Below, piece by piece: positions 30,673-39,599 of a stretch of DNA of 64,000 bases. The position numbers and the translations under genes were made by a program. The notes beneath the pieces are model-generated. The model had not been told where the DNA came from, did not search any database, and saw nothing but the letters and a program-made list of their open reading frames with translations. The first letter of the stretch is position 1. Every line of letters begins with the position of its first letter. This stretch comes from Acinetobacter pullicarnis (GTDB lineage Bacteria; Pseudomonadota; Gammaproteobacteria; Pseudomonadales; Moraxellaceae): positions 1,488,001 to 1,552,000 of the forward strand of contig NZ_VCMZ01000001.1 of NCBI RefSeq assembly GCF_006352475.1. The letters are read 5' to 3'.

Positions 30673-31425
30673 ATGAATCTCAAGCATGTCGTTCAACCCG
30701 TAGAATGGGAAGCCCGTTGTCAACTTGCAGCCTTATACCGATTGATCGCGTATTACCGCATGACCGATCTAATCGATACGCATATTAGTTTAAGAGTGCC
30801 AGATGAACCGAATCATTTTTTAATTAATCATTATGGTGTAGCTTTTGACAAAATGCGTGCCTCCGATTTGGTCAAAATTGATCATGATGGAAATATTGTC
30901 GAAGCCTATGATCAGGCAAAAATAGTGAATGTTGCAGGTTTTGTGATTCATTCTGCATTACACCATGCACGAGAAGATATTAACTGTGTTGTGCACACGC
31001 ATACTGCAGATGGAATTGCCGTTTCAGCACAGAAAAATGGCTTGTTGCCTATTTCACAACATGCGTTGAAATTCTATCAACGTTTGGCCTATCACACCTA
31101 TGAAGGCATTGCGCTGTCTACGGAAGAACGTGAGCGCTTGGTGGCGGATATGGGCACACATCGCTGCATGATTTTACGTAATCATGGTTTGTTGGCGACA
31201 GGCAATACGGTGCAGCGCGCATTTCATGAAATCTATTTCTTGGAACGTGCTTGCCAAGCCCAGATCAAAGCCTTGAGCAGTCCTGATTTAATTTATCCAA
31301 GTCCGGAAGTCTGTGAGCATACGGCCAAGCAATTTGACAGTCCGCATGCTGAACCGATTTTAAATAATGCTTGGAATGCAGCCCTGTCACTGATTGCAGA
31401 TCAGAAGGAATCGTACAGTTCATGA
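30673..31425 (+). CDS. Class II aldolase/adducin-domain protein
   Basis: 250 residues. Zinc-ligand histidines are visible in VVHTHTADGIAVS (HTH) and LRNHGLL, the standard class II aldolase pattern; the acidic catalytic residue is less certain. Members act as sugar-phosphate aldolases, epimerases or decarboxylases, and several (non-phosphorylated substrate) members sit in catabolic operons without a defined reaction. Its stop overlaps the next start by 4 bases (ATGA at 31422), so translation is coupled to the dehydrogenase. Confidence 0.9.
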   Translation: MNLKHVVQPVEWEARCQLAALYRLIAYYRMTDLIDTHISLRVPDEPNHFLINHYGVAFDKMRASDLVKIDHDGNIVEAYDQAKIVNVAGFVIHSALHHAREDINCVVHTHTADGIAVSAQKNGLLPISQHALKFYQRLAYHTYEGIALSTEERERLVADMGTHRCMILRNHGLLATGNTVQRAFHEIYFLERACQAQIKALSSPDLIYPSPEVCEHTAKQFDSPHAEPILNNAWNAALSLIADQKESYSS

Positions 31426-32345
31426 TTGTCATTGCCTCAAGTGTGCCCGACGTTGAGCAAATATTGCTGGATGCATTCCAGCAATATGCCCCAGCGGATT
31501 CGTTTTGCCGTGCCGATAGCCCACATGCGCTATTGGCAACCACAGCCGCATGTTGGTTTCCAGATCTTGAGCAACTTAAAAAACTGCCGAACTTAGCCTT
31601 GGTTCATTCAATGGCAGCAGGGGTTGAACATTTAGATTTAGAAGCATTGCTTGGGAAATATCAGGTTTGCCGCATTGTGGATGAAAGCCATAAACAAGGT
31701 ATGTTCAGCTATTTGCTCTGGGGCATTCTTTATTATCAGCGCCATTTTGATCGCTATTTGGAAAATCAAAAACAGGCGATTTGGCAACAACTTCCACAAC
31801 AGAGCGAAGCGGCAACTGTAGTGGGCATTATGGGGCTAGGAGAGCTTGGTGCTTATGTTGGACAGAAATTGGCAGCGCTGGGCTATACCGTTTTAGGTTG
31901 GTCTAGATCTGAAAAAGCCTGTACTGGCATTCAGTGTTTTACGGGTGAATCTCAATTTGATGATTTTTTATCACAAACGCAAATTTTGATTAATTTACTG
32001 CCGTTAACTGAACAGACCAAGGGGATTTTATCCAATCAAACCTTTAAGAAATTACCGCAAGGTGCAGCGGTGATTAACAGTGGTCGTGGCGCACATTTAA
32101 ATCCAGATGATTTATTGGAACAGATTAAAGCAGCACATATTCGTGGGGCAATTTTGGATGTTTTTCCAGAAGAGCCCTTAGATAAAAATCACATATTGTG
32201 GCACAGCGATCGTGTGGTGATCACGCCACATATTGCCTCACATGCTTCACTCAAAGCAGTGGTTGAGCAAATCTTAGCGAATGATCAACGACTGATTGCA
32301 AAACAGCGTTTAGTGAATCAAATCGACTTAGCACGAGGGTATTAA
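31422..32345 (+). CDS. D-2-hydroxyacid dehydrogenase, glyoxylate/hydroxypyruvate reductase A type
   Basis: 307 residues. The NAD(P)-binding Rossmann motif is GIMGLGELGAYVGQKL. The catalytic Arg, Glu and His are in SGRGAHL, FPEEPL and TPHIASH. GhrA-like enzymes reduce glyoxylate, hydroxypyruvate or related 2-keto acids. ATG 31422 is chosen because it gives the family N-terminus MIVIASSVP and the 4-base overlap with the aldolase gene; the frame is open 51 bases further upstream. The next gene begins at the very next base after its stop. Confidence 0.92.
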   Translation: MIVIASSVPDVEQILLDAFQQYAPADSFCRADSPHALLATTAACWFPDLEQLKKLPNLALVHSMAAGVEHLDLEALLGKYQVCRIVDESHKQGMFSYLLWGILYYQRHFDRYLENQKQAIWQQLPQQSEAATVVGIMGLGELGAYVGQKLAALGYTVLGWSRSEKACTGIQCFTGESQFDDFLSQTQILINLLPLTEQTKGILSNQTFKKLPQGAAVINSGRGAHLNPDDLLEQIKAAHIRGAILDVFPEEPLDKNHILWHSDRVVITPHIASHASLKAVVEQILANDQRLIAKQRLVNQIDLARGY

Positions 32346-33584
32346 ATGAAATCTAATGGACAAAGATTGTGGCAAAGCCTAATGGAAATGGCGAAAATTG
32401 GTGCAACAGAAAAGGGCGGGAATACCCGTTTAGCACTGACCGACCTTGATGTCGCAGGTCGTCAGTTACTGATTCAATGGGCAAAAGAAATCGATCTAAG
32501 CATTTATTATGATGCGGTAGGCAATTTGTTTTTACGCCGTGAAGGCACTGCTGCGGTTGATCCAATTGTGATGGGCAGCCATTTAGATACCCAGCCAAAG
32601 GGCGGACGCTTTGATGGGATTTATGGGGTACTTTCAGGGCTTGAAGTGATTCGTTGCTTGCATGAACAGAAATTACAGACACATCATCCAATCGAATTGG
32701 TGGTGTGGATGAATGAAGAAGGGGCACGCTTTACCCCAGCCATGATGGGATCGGCAGTTTTCACAAATGTATTTTCTTTAGCACAGGTCTTGGCAACCAC
32801 GGACAAGGAAGGCGTGAGTGTGGCATCGGAGCTTAAACGCACGCAGCAAATTGGAGATTTGCCATTCGCGCGACCTTTTACCGCTTATTATGAAGCGCAT
32901 ATTGAACAAGGTCCGGTACTGGAAAACAGCCAAATCGAAATCGGTGTGGTGACCGGTGGTCAGGCCATTTTATGGTTAGATGCAAAAACGTCTGGAAAAG
33001 CTGCACATGCCGGCACGACGCCCATGCAAATGCGTAAAGACAGCATGATTGCCACTGCAAATATGATGGCGCAATTAGAAGCGATGGTACTCGAACAATT
33101 TCCAGAAGGCTTAATTACATTTGGTGAGATATCGGTGCCAAACTCTTCGCGGAATACCATTCCTGCCACGGTGCAGTGGAGCATTGATTTACGTCATCCT
33201 AATGATGACTTGCTGTTAAAAATGGAACAAGAAACGCAGAAAATCATTGATGCTTTGGCAGAAAAACGCGGTGTCAGTGTCGATGTTTCACGGCATTGGC
33301 ATAATCCTGCAACTTATTTTGATACGCAATGTGTGGCAACAGTACAAGCAGCAGTGACTGAACTTGGTTTTAGTCATCAACATATTGTCAGTGGCGCAGG
33401 TCATGATGCGATTAATCTGGCCAAACATTGTCCAACCACCATGATTTTTATTCCATGTGAAGGTGGTCTAAGTCATAACGAAGCTGAAAATATTAGTGCA
33501 GCACAAGCCGAGCAAGGTGCAGATGTATTGTTAAATGCCATCTTAAAAGCAGATCAGCTTAGAGCGCTTGCCAAAGTCAGTTAA
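32346..33584 (+). CDS. M20-family amidohydrolase (N-carbamoyl-amino-acid / allantoate amidohydrolase type)
   Basis: 412 residues. The metal-ligand motifs of the AllC/HyuC group are intact: MGSHLDTQPKGGRFDG, the catalytic MNEEGARF, EAHIEQGP and near the C-terminus SGAGHDAINLA. Such enzymes hydrolyse N-carbamoyl-L-amino acids, allantoate, ureidoglycolate or beta-ureidopropionate, giving ammonia and CO2 or an amine. No hydantoinase or allantoinase is nearby, so it is not an ordinary hydantoin or purine operon. It follows the dehydrogenase with zero spacing. Confidence 0.92.
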   Translation: MKSNGQRLWQSLMEMAKIGATEKGGNTRLALTDLDVAGRQLLIQWAKEIDLSIYYDAVGNLFLRREGTAAVDPIVMGSHLDTQPKGGRFDGIYGVLSGLEVIRCLHEQKLQTHHPIELVVWMNEEGARFTPAMMGSAVFTNVFSLAQVLATTDKEGVSVASELKRTQQIGDLPFARPFTAYYEAHIEQGPVLENSQIEIGVVTGGQAILWLDAKTSGKAAHAGTTPMQMRKDSMIATANMMAQLEAMVLEQFPEGLITFGEISVPNSSRNTIPATVQWSIDLRHPNDDLLLKMEQETQKIIDALAEKRGVSVDVSRHWHNPATYFDTQCVATVQAAVTELGFSHQHIVSGAGHDAINLAKHCPTTMIFIPCEGGLSHNEAENISAAQAEQGADVLLNAILKADQLRALAKVS

Positions 33585-33691
33585 ACCTTTTTTTTTAAAG
33601 ATTGAAAAATGAAAAGTTCAAAGTTTTAGCAAATTCTTGGCTAAAGCTTTAGGGAAAATTTAGCCAAAATTTAATGACTTAAGGAAAAAAC

Positions 33692-34708
33692 ATGCAAATT
33701 TTCTTTCATCCAGAACAGTTAAAACATCGCCCAATGAGTTATTTGTCACGCGGAAAAATGCGGGAGCCACAAGAAAAACCAGAGCGTATGTATGCAGTTT
33801 TAAAAGCAATTGAAGTTATGGGGCTCGAAGTACAAACGGCTCAGGACCATGGAACAGCACCACTGCTTGGGGTACATACCCCAGGTTATCTCGACTTTTT
33901 AAAAAATGCCCATGCGGAGTGGATGAAACTTCCAGACGACTGGGGGGATGAAGTGCTGTCCAATGTTTTTATTCGTGAAAATAATCGTGAAATTGGTATT
34001 TTGGCCAAGGCTGCAAAGTATTTGGCAGATGGCAGCGCCCCAATTGGTGCAGAAACCTGGACTTCAGTGTATTGGTCGGCACAGACCGCACTTTCTTGTG
34101 CAGATCAAATACTTGCCGGTGAGCAGTTGGCCATTGGATTAACACGGCCAGCAGGACATCATGCACGCAAAGATGCTGCGGGTGGTTTCTGTTATGTGAA
34201 CAATGCTGCAGTGATTGCTCAATATCTAAAGCAGAAATATCAGCGTATCGCGATTATTGATACGGATATGCATCATGGCCAAGGTGTTCAAGAGATTTTT
34301 TATGATCGTGATGATGTGCTCTATGTTTCGGTTCATGGTGATCCCACCAATTTTTATCCTGTCGTGGCGGGCTTTGCAGATGAATACGGTACGGGGCTTG
34401 GTTTTGGATTTAATAAAAACTATCCAATGCCGCATGGCACTGATGAGGCGGGCTATTTTGAATATGTCGATCAAGCCGTTGATTATGTGAAAATGTTCCA
34501 GCCTGATGTGGTGGTACATGTCATGGGCTTTGATGTGTATGTCGATGATCCGCAGGCGAAATGTAGTGTCAGCAGTGCGGGGTTTAGTCGGGTTGCAGAA
34601 AAAATTAAAAGTATTGGGGTGCCCACGGTGAGTCTGATTGAGGGGGGCTATTGTATTGAGCAATTGGGAGAAAACTTTAAGCATTTTGTGCGCGGTTTTT
34701 CAGCTTAA
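33692..34708 (+). CDS. Histone-deacetylase-family amidohydrolase (acetylpolyamine amidohydrolase type)
   Basis: 338 residues. The active-site pieces of the HDAC superfamily are all present: the HH pair in RPAGHHARKD, the zinc ligands in DTDMHHGQG and MGFDVYVDDP, and the transition-state tyrosine in IEGGY. The length and the start (IFFHPEQLKHRP) match bacterial acetylpolyamine/acetylcadaverine amidohydrolases. It would remove an acetyl group from an amine in the cytosol. It follows the M20 gene after 107 bases, so it may have its own promoter. Confidence 0.92.
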   Translation: MQIFFHPEQLKHRPMSYLSRGKMREPQEKPERMYAVLKAIEVMGLEVQTAQDHGTAPLLGVHTPGYLDFLKNAHAEWMKLPDDWGDEVLSNVFIRENNREIGILAKAAKYLADGSAPIGAETWTSVYWSAQTALSCADQILAGEQLAIGLTRPAGHHARKDAAGGFCYVNNAAVIAQYLKQKYQRIAIIDTDMHHGQGVQEIFYDRDDVLYVSVHGDPTNFYPVVAGFADEYGTGLGFGFNKNYPMPHGTDEAGYFEYVDQAVDYVKMFQPDVVVHVMGFDVYVDDPQAKCSVSSAGFSRVAEKIKSIGVPTVSLIEGGYCIEQLGENFKHFVRGFSA

Positions 34709-34945
34709 ATTAGCAGGATGATCATGAAGAATGACAGGATGGAGTGAGGTATTGGAAGTAATTGGACGGCTTTAAATACCTAGGCTTAAGGGGGACTTAG
34801 GATTAATTCAGACGAACCGAAGCTGTAGCCAGCAAGTTAAAGCAAGTACGGCATGACTATATTTATTTATATACGCTTTAAAATCTGACTATACTCGAAG
34901 CGATTTAAACGGATTTAAATTTAAATGTTAGGGAGTAATACAAGA

Positions 34946-35869
34946 ATGCGTGCAAATACCTTGGTCGATAAATGTAATTGGTCTTTGTTGCGGATTTTTC
35001 GTGTGATTGTCCAAGAGGGAAGTTTAAATAAGGCAGCGGTCAAACTTTGTTTGACGCAATCTGCAATTAGCCAAAGTTTAAAACGCTTAGAAGAGCAAAT
35101 TGGAGAGAGTTTAATTGTTCGCACCGGCGGTAAATTTTATTTAACCGCTGCTGGCGAAGTAGTCTTTGAAGCAAGTTTGGCGATTTATAATCATTTAATG
35201 GATTTTGAGCAGCGCCTAAATACACAGAAGAATAGTGTTTCAGGCACCATTAAATTGTTGGTATTAAGTCGAATAGAATCTTTTCGTTTTGACAAGGTAT
35301 TGCATGATTTTCATCAAAAATATCCACTGGTAGATTTTCAAGTGGATGTGCATAAAAGTGCTGAGATCCAACAACTGATTTTACAAAAAGTGCCTGCGTT
35401 GGGTATTACACTCAGTCGTCATCTGCATCCCAAGATTGTTTATGATGCTTTACTGAATCAAAAATATGCGCTGTATTGTTGTGAAAGCCATCCACTCTAC
35501 AATATGGAGATTCACAGTGTTGATGAAATCATTGATCATGGATTTATTTCTTTTCAAAGCGATCAGTTAAATGATCCCTATTCACCACTCAATGAAGTAC
35601 GAGAGAAAATCTTAGAGAATAATAAATTGCTGGTGACCACCAATAACCTAGATGAAGTCATTCGTTTTATGGAAAATGGTTTTGGTTTTGGTTTTTTACC
35701 AAAACATGTGGTTGCAGCCCGTCCAAATCCCAAAGCTTTTAAACAGCTCCCACCGCTGCCCTATATTAGTATTGTTCCTGTGTATTTGGCATGGAATAAA
35801 GAGCGCGAACTTTCATTGGTTGAACAGTATTTTATTAATGATCTAAGGGTGGCATTTAACCGAGAATAA
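34946..35869 (+). CDS. LysR-family regulator of the catabolic cluster
   Basis: 307 residues. An N-terminal winged helix-turn-helix (GSLNKAAVKLCLTQSAISQSLKR shortened here: NKAAVKLCLTQSAIS) is followed by a LysR effector-binding domain. ATG 34946 has AGGGAG 10 bases upstream; a further ATG at 34925 has none, so the shorter start is preferred. It has the same orientation as the cluster, 237 bases after the HDAC-like gene, with room for its own promoter. It is the only regulator in the cluster and is probably its activator. Confidence 0.88.
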   Translation: MRANTLVDKCNWSLLRIFRVIVQEGSLNKAAVKLCLTQSAISQSLKRLEEQIGESLIVRTGGKFYLTAAGEVVFEASLAIYNHLMDFEQRLNTQKNSVSGTIKLLVLSRIESFRFDKVLHDFHQKYPLVDFQVDVHKSAEIQQLILQKVPALGITLSRHLHPKIVYDALLNQKYALYCCESHPLYNMEIHSVDEIIDHGFISFQSDQLNDPYSPLNEVREKILENNKLLVTTNNLDEVIRFMENGFGFGFLPKHVVAARPNPKAFKQLPPLPYISIVPVYLAWNKERELSLVEQYFINDLRVAFNRE

Positions 35870-36122
35870 CAACAAGAGTGTTGCGCAACCACTGCGATTG
35901 CGGCACTAAGCCACCTTAGCTATATTATTTATCTTCTATTTAAACTGGATTGATTATCGCGCGTATAAAATACGATTTATAGACAAAACAATAAAAGAAA
36001 TCCGTTAGCATGTTTGAGTTATTGAAATAAATTATCCAACTGCTTCACAGGATAATTGAATAAAAAACTTTATAACTTTAAAACTTTTTATGACTTATAT
36101 TTAAGAAATTGGAGAACTGAGC

Positions 36123-37100
36123 ATGTGTACCCGTGTTGTATATCTTGGTGATGATGTAATGACCGCACGTTCTATGGACTGGAAAAGTGATATTGGCACC
36201 AATTTGTGGACATTGCCACGCAATGTGGCACGCAATGGTGCAGCTGGTGCGAACTCGATTGAATGGACTTCCAAATATGGCAGTGTTGTGGCTTCGGGTT
36301 ATGATATTTCCACCACAGATGGTGTTAATGAAAAAGGTTTGGTCACCAATTTACTTTGGTTGGTTGAATCTGAATATCCAAAAATTAAAAAAGGGACTCA
36401 ACCACAGTTAAGTATTACTTTATGGGCGCAATATGTACTTGATAATTATGCAACGGTTGCTGAAACAGTCGCAGCACTAGAAAAAGTCCCTTTCATTGTC
36501 GTCACCAGCCAAGTTCCGGGTGAAGATCGCTTGGCGACATTACACTTATCGATTTCTGATGCGACGGGTGACAGTGCCATTATTGAATATATCAATGGAG
36601 AGCAGGTGATTCACCATGACCGCAGTTATCAAGTCATGACCAATTCACCGACCTTTGATCAACAAATTGCACTGAATTGCTATTGGAAACAAATTGGTGG
36701 CACCACCATGTTGCCTGGAACCAATCGAGCTGCGGATCGTTTTGTTCGCGCTTCATTTTATGTCAATGCTATTCCGCAACATGCCACAACCGCACATACC
36801 TTGGCGAGCGTTTTTGGTGTGATTCGTAATGTATCCGTTCCATTTGGCTTAAATACAGAAGAAGAACCGAATATTTCTTCAACGCGTTGGAGAACGGTGA
36901 TTCAACATAAACAGGGGCGCTATTTCTTTGAGTCTGCGGTATCACCGAATGTCTTCTGGGTCGATTTAGCCGAGATTGATTTTGGAGATGGGATTACTCG
37001 AAAATTAGATTTAGGTGCAGATCAATCTAATATATATGCAGGTAAGGTCAACGCATCTTTTGTAGAAACCAAACCTTTTACGTTTATGAGCGTCGCATAA
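36123..37100 (+). CDS. Ntn hydrolase, choloylglycine hydrolase / penicillin V acylase superfamily
   Basis: 325 residues. The chain starts M-C2-T-R, so removal of Met exposes Cys2 as the N-terminal nucleophile, with no signal peptide. R16 and D19 (ARSMDW) match the R-x2-D pair, and the conserved Asn is in VMTNSPTFDQQ. The superfamily includes bile-salt hydrolases, penicillin V acylases and N-acyl-homoserine-lactone acylases. As a cytosolic enzyme it would act on an imported amide. It stands 253 bases after the LysR gene and has its own terminator. Confidence 0.9.
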   Translation: MCTRVVYLGDDVMTARSMDWKSDIGTNLWTLPRNVARNGAAGANSIEWTSKYGSVVASGYDISTTDGVNEKGLVTNLLWLVESEYPKIKKGTQPQLSITLWAQYVLDNYATVAETVAALEKVPFIVVTSQVPGEDRLATLHLSISDATGDSAIIEYINGEQVIHHDRSYQVMTNSPTFDQQIALNCYWKQIGGTTMLPGTNRAADRFVRASFYVNAIPQHATTAHTLASVFGVIRNVSVPFGLNTEEEPNISSTRWRTVIQHKQGRYFFESAVSPNVFWVDLAEIDFGDGITRKLDLGADQSNIYAGKVNASFVETKPFTFMSVA

Positions 37101-37132
37101 GCGAATACGATAGATGCTTAGGGTTTAAATGA

Positions 37133-37155
37133 GGCACCTTTCGAGGTGTCTTTTA
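37133..37155 (+). terminator. Terminator of the cytosolic Ntn hydrolase
   Basis: A 7-bp stem GGCACCT/AGGTGTC (one G-T pair) with a TTCG tetraloop, then TTTT, about 30 bases after the stop codon. Confidence 0.75.
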
Positions 37156-37389
37156 ATATCGCGTTCTTTAATGCGCTAAACCTTGAGCTATCTGGGTTAT
37201 ATGACGGAGTCAGTACAGATTAAAGCGGATGGAATCATCCAAATCCATTGATGCACTCGAATCACTTAACTTGGGTTTTAGAACCTCATAGGGCACATGT
37301 TTAGTTTTGGCTTTCTAGAATCGATTATATTTAAACCATTCAAAGCAAGCACTGATGCAGCGCTTGCTTTGGAGTAGGCTTAAAACGAT

Positions 37390-38427
37390 TTAGTTAATTT
37401 CAAAAGAATACAGGGCGGTTTTATCTTTAAATTGCTCAAATGTATAGAGTGTATAATTCAATTGGCTATAAGCACGTACATATAAATAACCTCGGCTTAA
37501 ATCGGTTAATGCCGTCCATACCGTATATTCACGCGCTACTATTTTCTTGGTCCCTTGTTCACTGATCACCACGCTGATATTTTTAGGGCGATCAAAGTTA
37601 TTCATCACATGCGATAACTCAATAATTTGCTCATCTGGATTATCGACTTGATTGGCAAAACTTGAATAATAAAATGCTTTGACAAAACGCCCAACGGAAG
37701 TATTTGAAGAAGGCAACGCCGCAGAAGCAATACCACTATCGGGTTGTAATAACTGCATACCACCGACATTACCCATCGCAGTATCAATATTGGTTAAATG
37801 TGAATAGTTATGCAAATTGGTGAGGTGCCAAGGCAGTTCAGGACCATTGGTCATTACACCTGTTGGATTGTCATAAATAGCAAGCTCACCGTTTTCAACC
37901 TCAATGACTAAGCACGCACCTGTTTTATCGTAAAAGATAAAGTGGAAAGGCGATTGAATTCCTAAAACTTCAATCACTGCTGACCAAAAATCGACCTGAG
38001 CAAGATTGTCTTTAATCTCTTGAACGGTTGCGAAATTTGCAAGGCCCCATTCTCCAATGGCTTCATAACGTACTGAATTTGGATATTGTTCAGCTGTGAG
38101 CGTTTTAAGCCCTTTGTTGTGGTACATATTTAAACTAAATGAAAGACCTGCAGCATTGATACCTTCTAAGCAATCATGCATTTCATCTGCACTTTGCGGC
38201 ATGGTTAATGCCATGATTGGATATTTTGCCGTATATTTTAGCCCCAAAGAACCATCCGGTGCTTTATGCTGAAATGCATGGCCGACTGGAAAATAAGTGA
38301 AACTTGAGATAAGTGGCGACTCCTCAAATTCTAAAGTTCGACCATGATAAATATTTCCTTGTTTATCTTTAATACGTAAAGATGTACAGGCAAAAGCAAC
38401 ATTGGGTTGAGGGTTATTCTGTGTCAT
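37390..38427 (-). CDS. Second Ntn amide hydrolase of the choloylglycine superfamily, with a short propeptide
   Basis: 345 residues. The likely nucleophile is C14 in NVAFACTSLR, so a 13-residue leader must be removed. The leader (MTQNNPQP) is not a signal peptide, which suggests autocatalytic processing in the cytosol. R-x2-E (GRTLEF) replaces the R-x2-D of the first enzyme, and the conserved Asn appears in MTNGPELPWH. The protein is clearly in the same superfamily as the neighbour at 36123 but is only distantly similar. The two converge, with 289 bases between their stops. Confidence 0.85.
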   Translation of the reverse strand: MTQNNPQPNVAFACTSLRIKDKQGNIYHGRTLEFEESPLISSFTYFPVGHAFQHKAPDGSLGLKYTAKYPIMALTMPQSADEMHDCLEGINAAGLSFSLNMYHNKGLKTLTAEQYPNSVRYEAIGEWGLANFATVQEIKDNLAQVDFWSAVIEVLGIQSPFHFIFYDKTGACLVIEVENGELAIYDNPTGVMTNGPELPWHLTNLHNYSHLTNIDTAMGNVGGMQLLQPDSGIASAALPSSNTSVGRFVKAFYYSSFANQVDNPDEQIIELSHVMNNFDRPKNISVVISEQGTKKIVAREYTVWTALTDLSRGYLYVRAYSQLNYTLYTFEQFKDKTALYSFEIN

Positions 38428-39011
38428 TTTCTGTGTTCCTCGATGGTCTAATTATTTAAATGAACTGTTTAACATGTTGAGAATTTCAACTCTTGAAATC
38501 TGACCCTATGAATAGATCAAAGTTTTTCATCATTAGATTTAGCGTTATTCAAAAGTATAAAATTAAAGCAAGATTTCACATTGGTGATCTGGTGCAGTAA
38601 TTTTTGTTTGGTTATTTATACCTGATATGATGTTGCTGAATATAGTAGTACGTTAATATGAATTATTTTAGATTTTAAATAAAATGCAACAAAAGTTTAG
38701 TGACTGAATCCAGCTCTATAGAAATAGAGATCAACAACATAAATTGAGTTAATGGGAGTCATCTATTTCTAGGCATCTGTACTCGTATAATGCTTAGCCA
38801 AAATTAAAATAGAAGATGTCATTTAAACTTATTTTAAAATGTTCGTCGCGCATATCGCGATTTGTCCAGTACATTTATTTGCAGCTTTTTAGTTGAAGTT
38901 GCGTGAGTAAAAATAAATCAATAATACAGCGCATGAGCGCAATTGTTGAGCGTCAAGCAAGACTGTTTCGGGTGTATTTAAGCGGTCTTTAAACTGAGGC
39001 ACGATTGAAAG
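38428..39011. other. Intergenic region right of the second Ntn hydrolase
   Basis: 584 bases, very AT-rich, no credible gene. It should contain the promoter of the minus-strand Ntn hydrolase and the end of the broken regulator transcript. A 10-bp inverted repeat, TAGAAATAGA (38719-38728) with TCTATTTCTA (38762-38771), is separated by 33 bases and may be a regulatory site. Confidence 0.5.
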
Positions 39012-39512
39012 CTAGCTTTGATCTAAGAATATTTTAATTACATGTTGAATATGCTTTTTCATGGCATTTTTTGCTGTAGGCCCATCTTGTTTTTGTATTG
39101 CCGATAAAATTTCTTGATGTTCTGCTTGTGAACGAAATGCCATATCTTCGGAAGTGTAAAGGCTGCGAAGGCGACTAAACATTTCAGTATAATGTTGGCT
39201 CAATAAAAACTTTAGAAAATAAGCATAGGCATTATTTTGACTGGCTTCAGCAATGCGAATATGAAATAAACGATCGCCAATATGATCGGTTGATTGCTCT
39301 AGGTTATCGCTGACATTCATGAGAAATGCTTCTTTAATGGCGGCCAATTGCTGCTCATTGCGATGTAGCGCAGCCAACTCAGCCAAATACGGCTCAATTG
39401 CTAAACGCGCTTCTAAAACCTCAAATGGTGTAATACTTTGCTCTTTTAAATGCGGCAATAACAACGGATGAATATCAGGGCTGATAGCGCTGACTTCGGA
39501 TGATGCTGGCAA
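39012..39512 (-). CDS. Residual FCD-domain fragment of the broken repressor
   Basis: 166 residues from a TTG codon just inside the gene fragment to the original stop. It covers the complete FCD ligand-binding domain without a DNA-binding part. The outward promoter of ISAba1 points straight at it and starts about 50-75 bases upstream, so the fragment may be transcribed. Whether the TTG is used is unknown; no good ribosome-binding site is seen. Confidence 0.45.
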   Translation of the reverse strand: MPASSEVSAISPDIHPLLLPHLKEQSITPFEVLEARLAIEPYLAELAALHRNEQQLAAIKEAFLMNVSDNLEQSTDHIGDRLFHIRIAEASQNNAYAYFLKFLLSQHYTEMFSRLRSLYTSEDMAFRSQAEHQEILSAIQKQDGPTAKNAMKKHIQHVIKIFLDQS

Positions 39513-39519
39513 ATTTGCT

Positions 39520-39528
39520 GTTGTTTTT
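39520..39528 (+). repeat. Left target-site duplication of ISAba1
   Basis: GTTGTTTTT, directly outside the left inverted repeat and identical to 40709-40717. Nine base pairs is the expected duplication for ISAba1. Confidence 0.95.
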
Positions 39529-39560
39529 CTCTGTACACGACAAAAATAGATAACTCATTG

Positions 39561-39588
39561 AAATAATGTCATAATAATTGTTTTCTAA
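39561..39588 (-). promoter_or_regulatory. Outward promoter of ISAba1
   Basis: On the minus strand: -35 TTAGAA (39588-39583), a 16-base spacer, -10 TTATTT (39566-39561). This is the promoter known to drive genes beside ISAba1. Here it points left, into the FCD-domain fragment. Confidence 0.9.
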
Positions 39589-39599
39589 CGACGAATACT

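Noticed and set aside
37342..37370. Inverted repeat AAAGCAAGC/GCTTGCTTT downstream of the minus-strand Ntn hydrolase
   Set aside because: An 11-base loop and no T-run beyond the arm; too weak to call a terminator.
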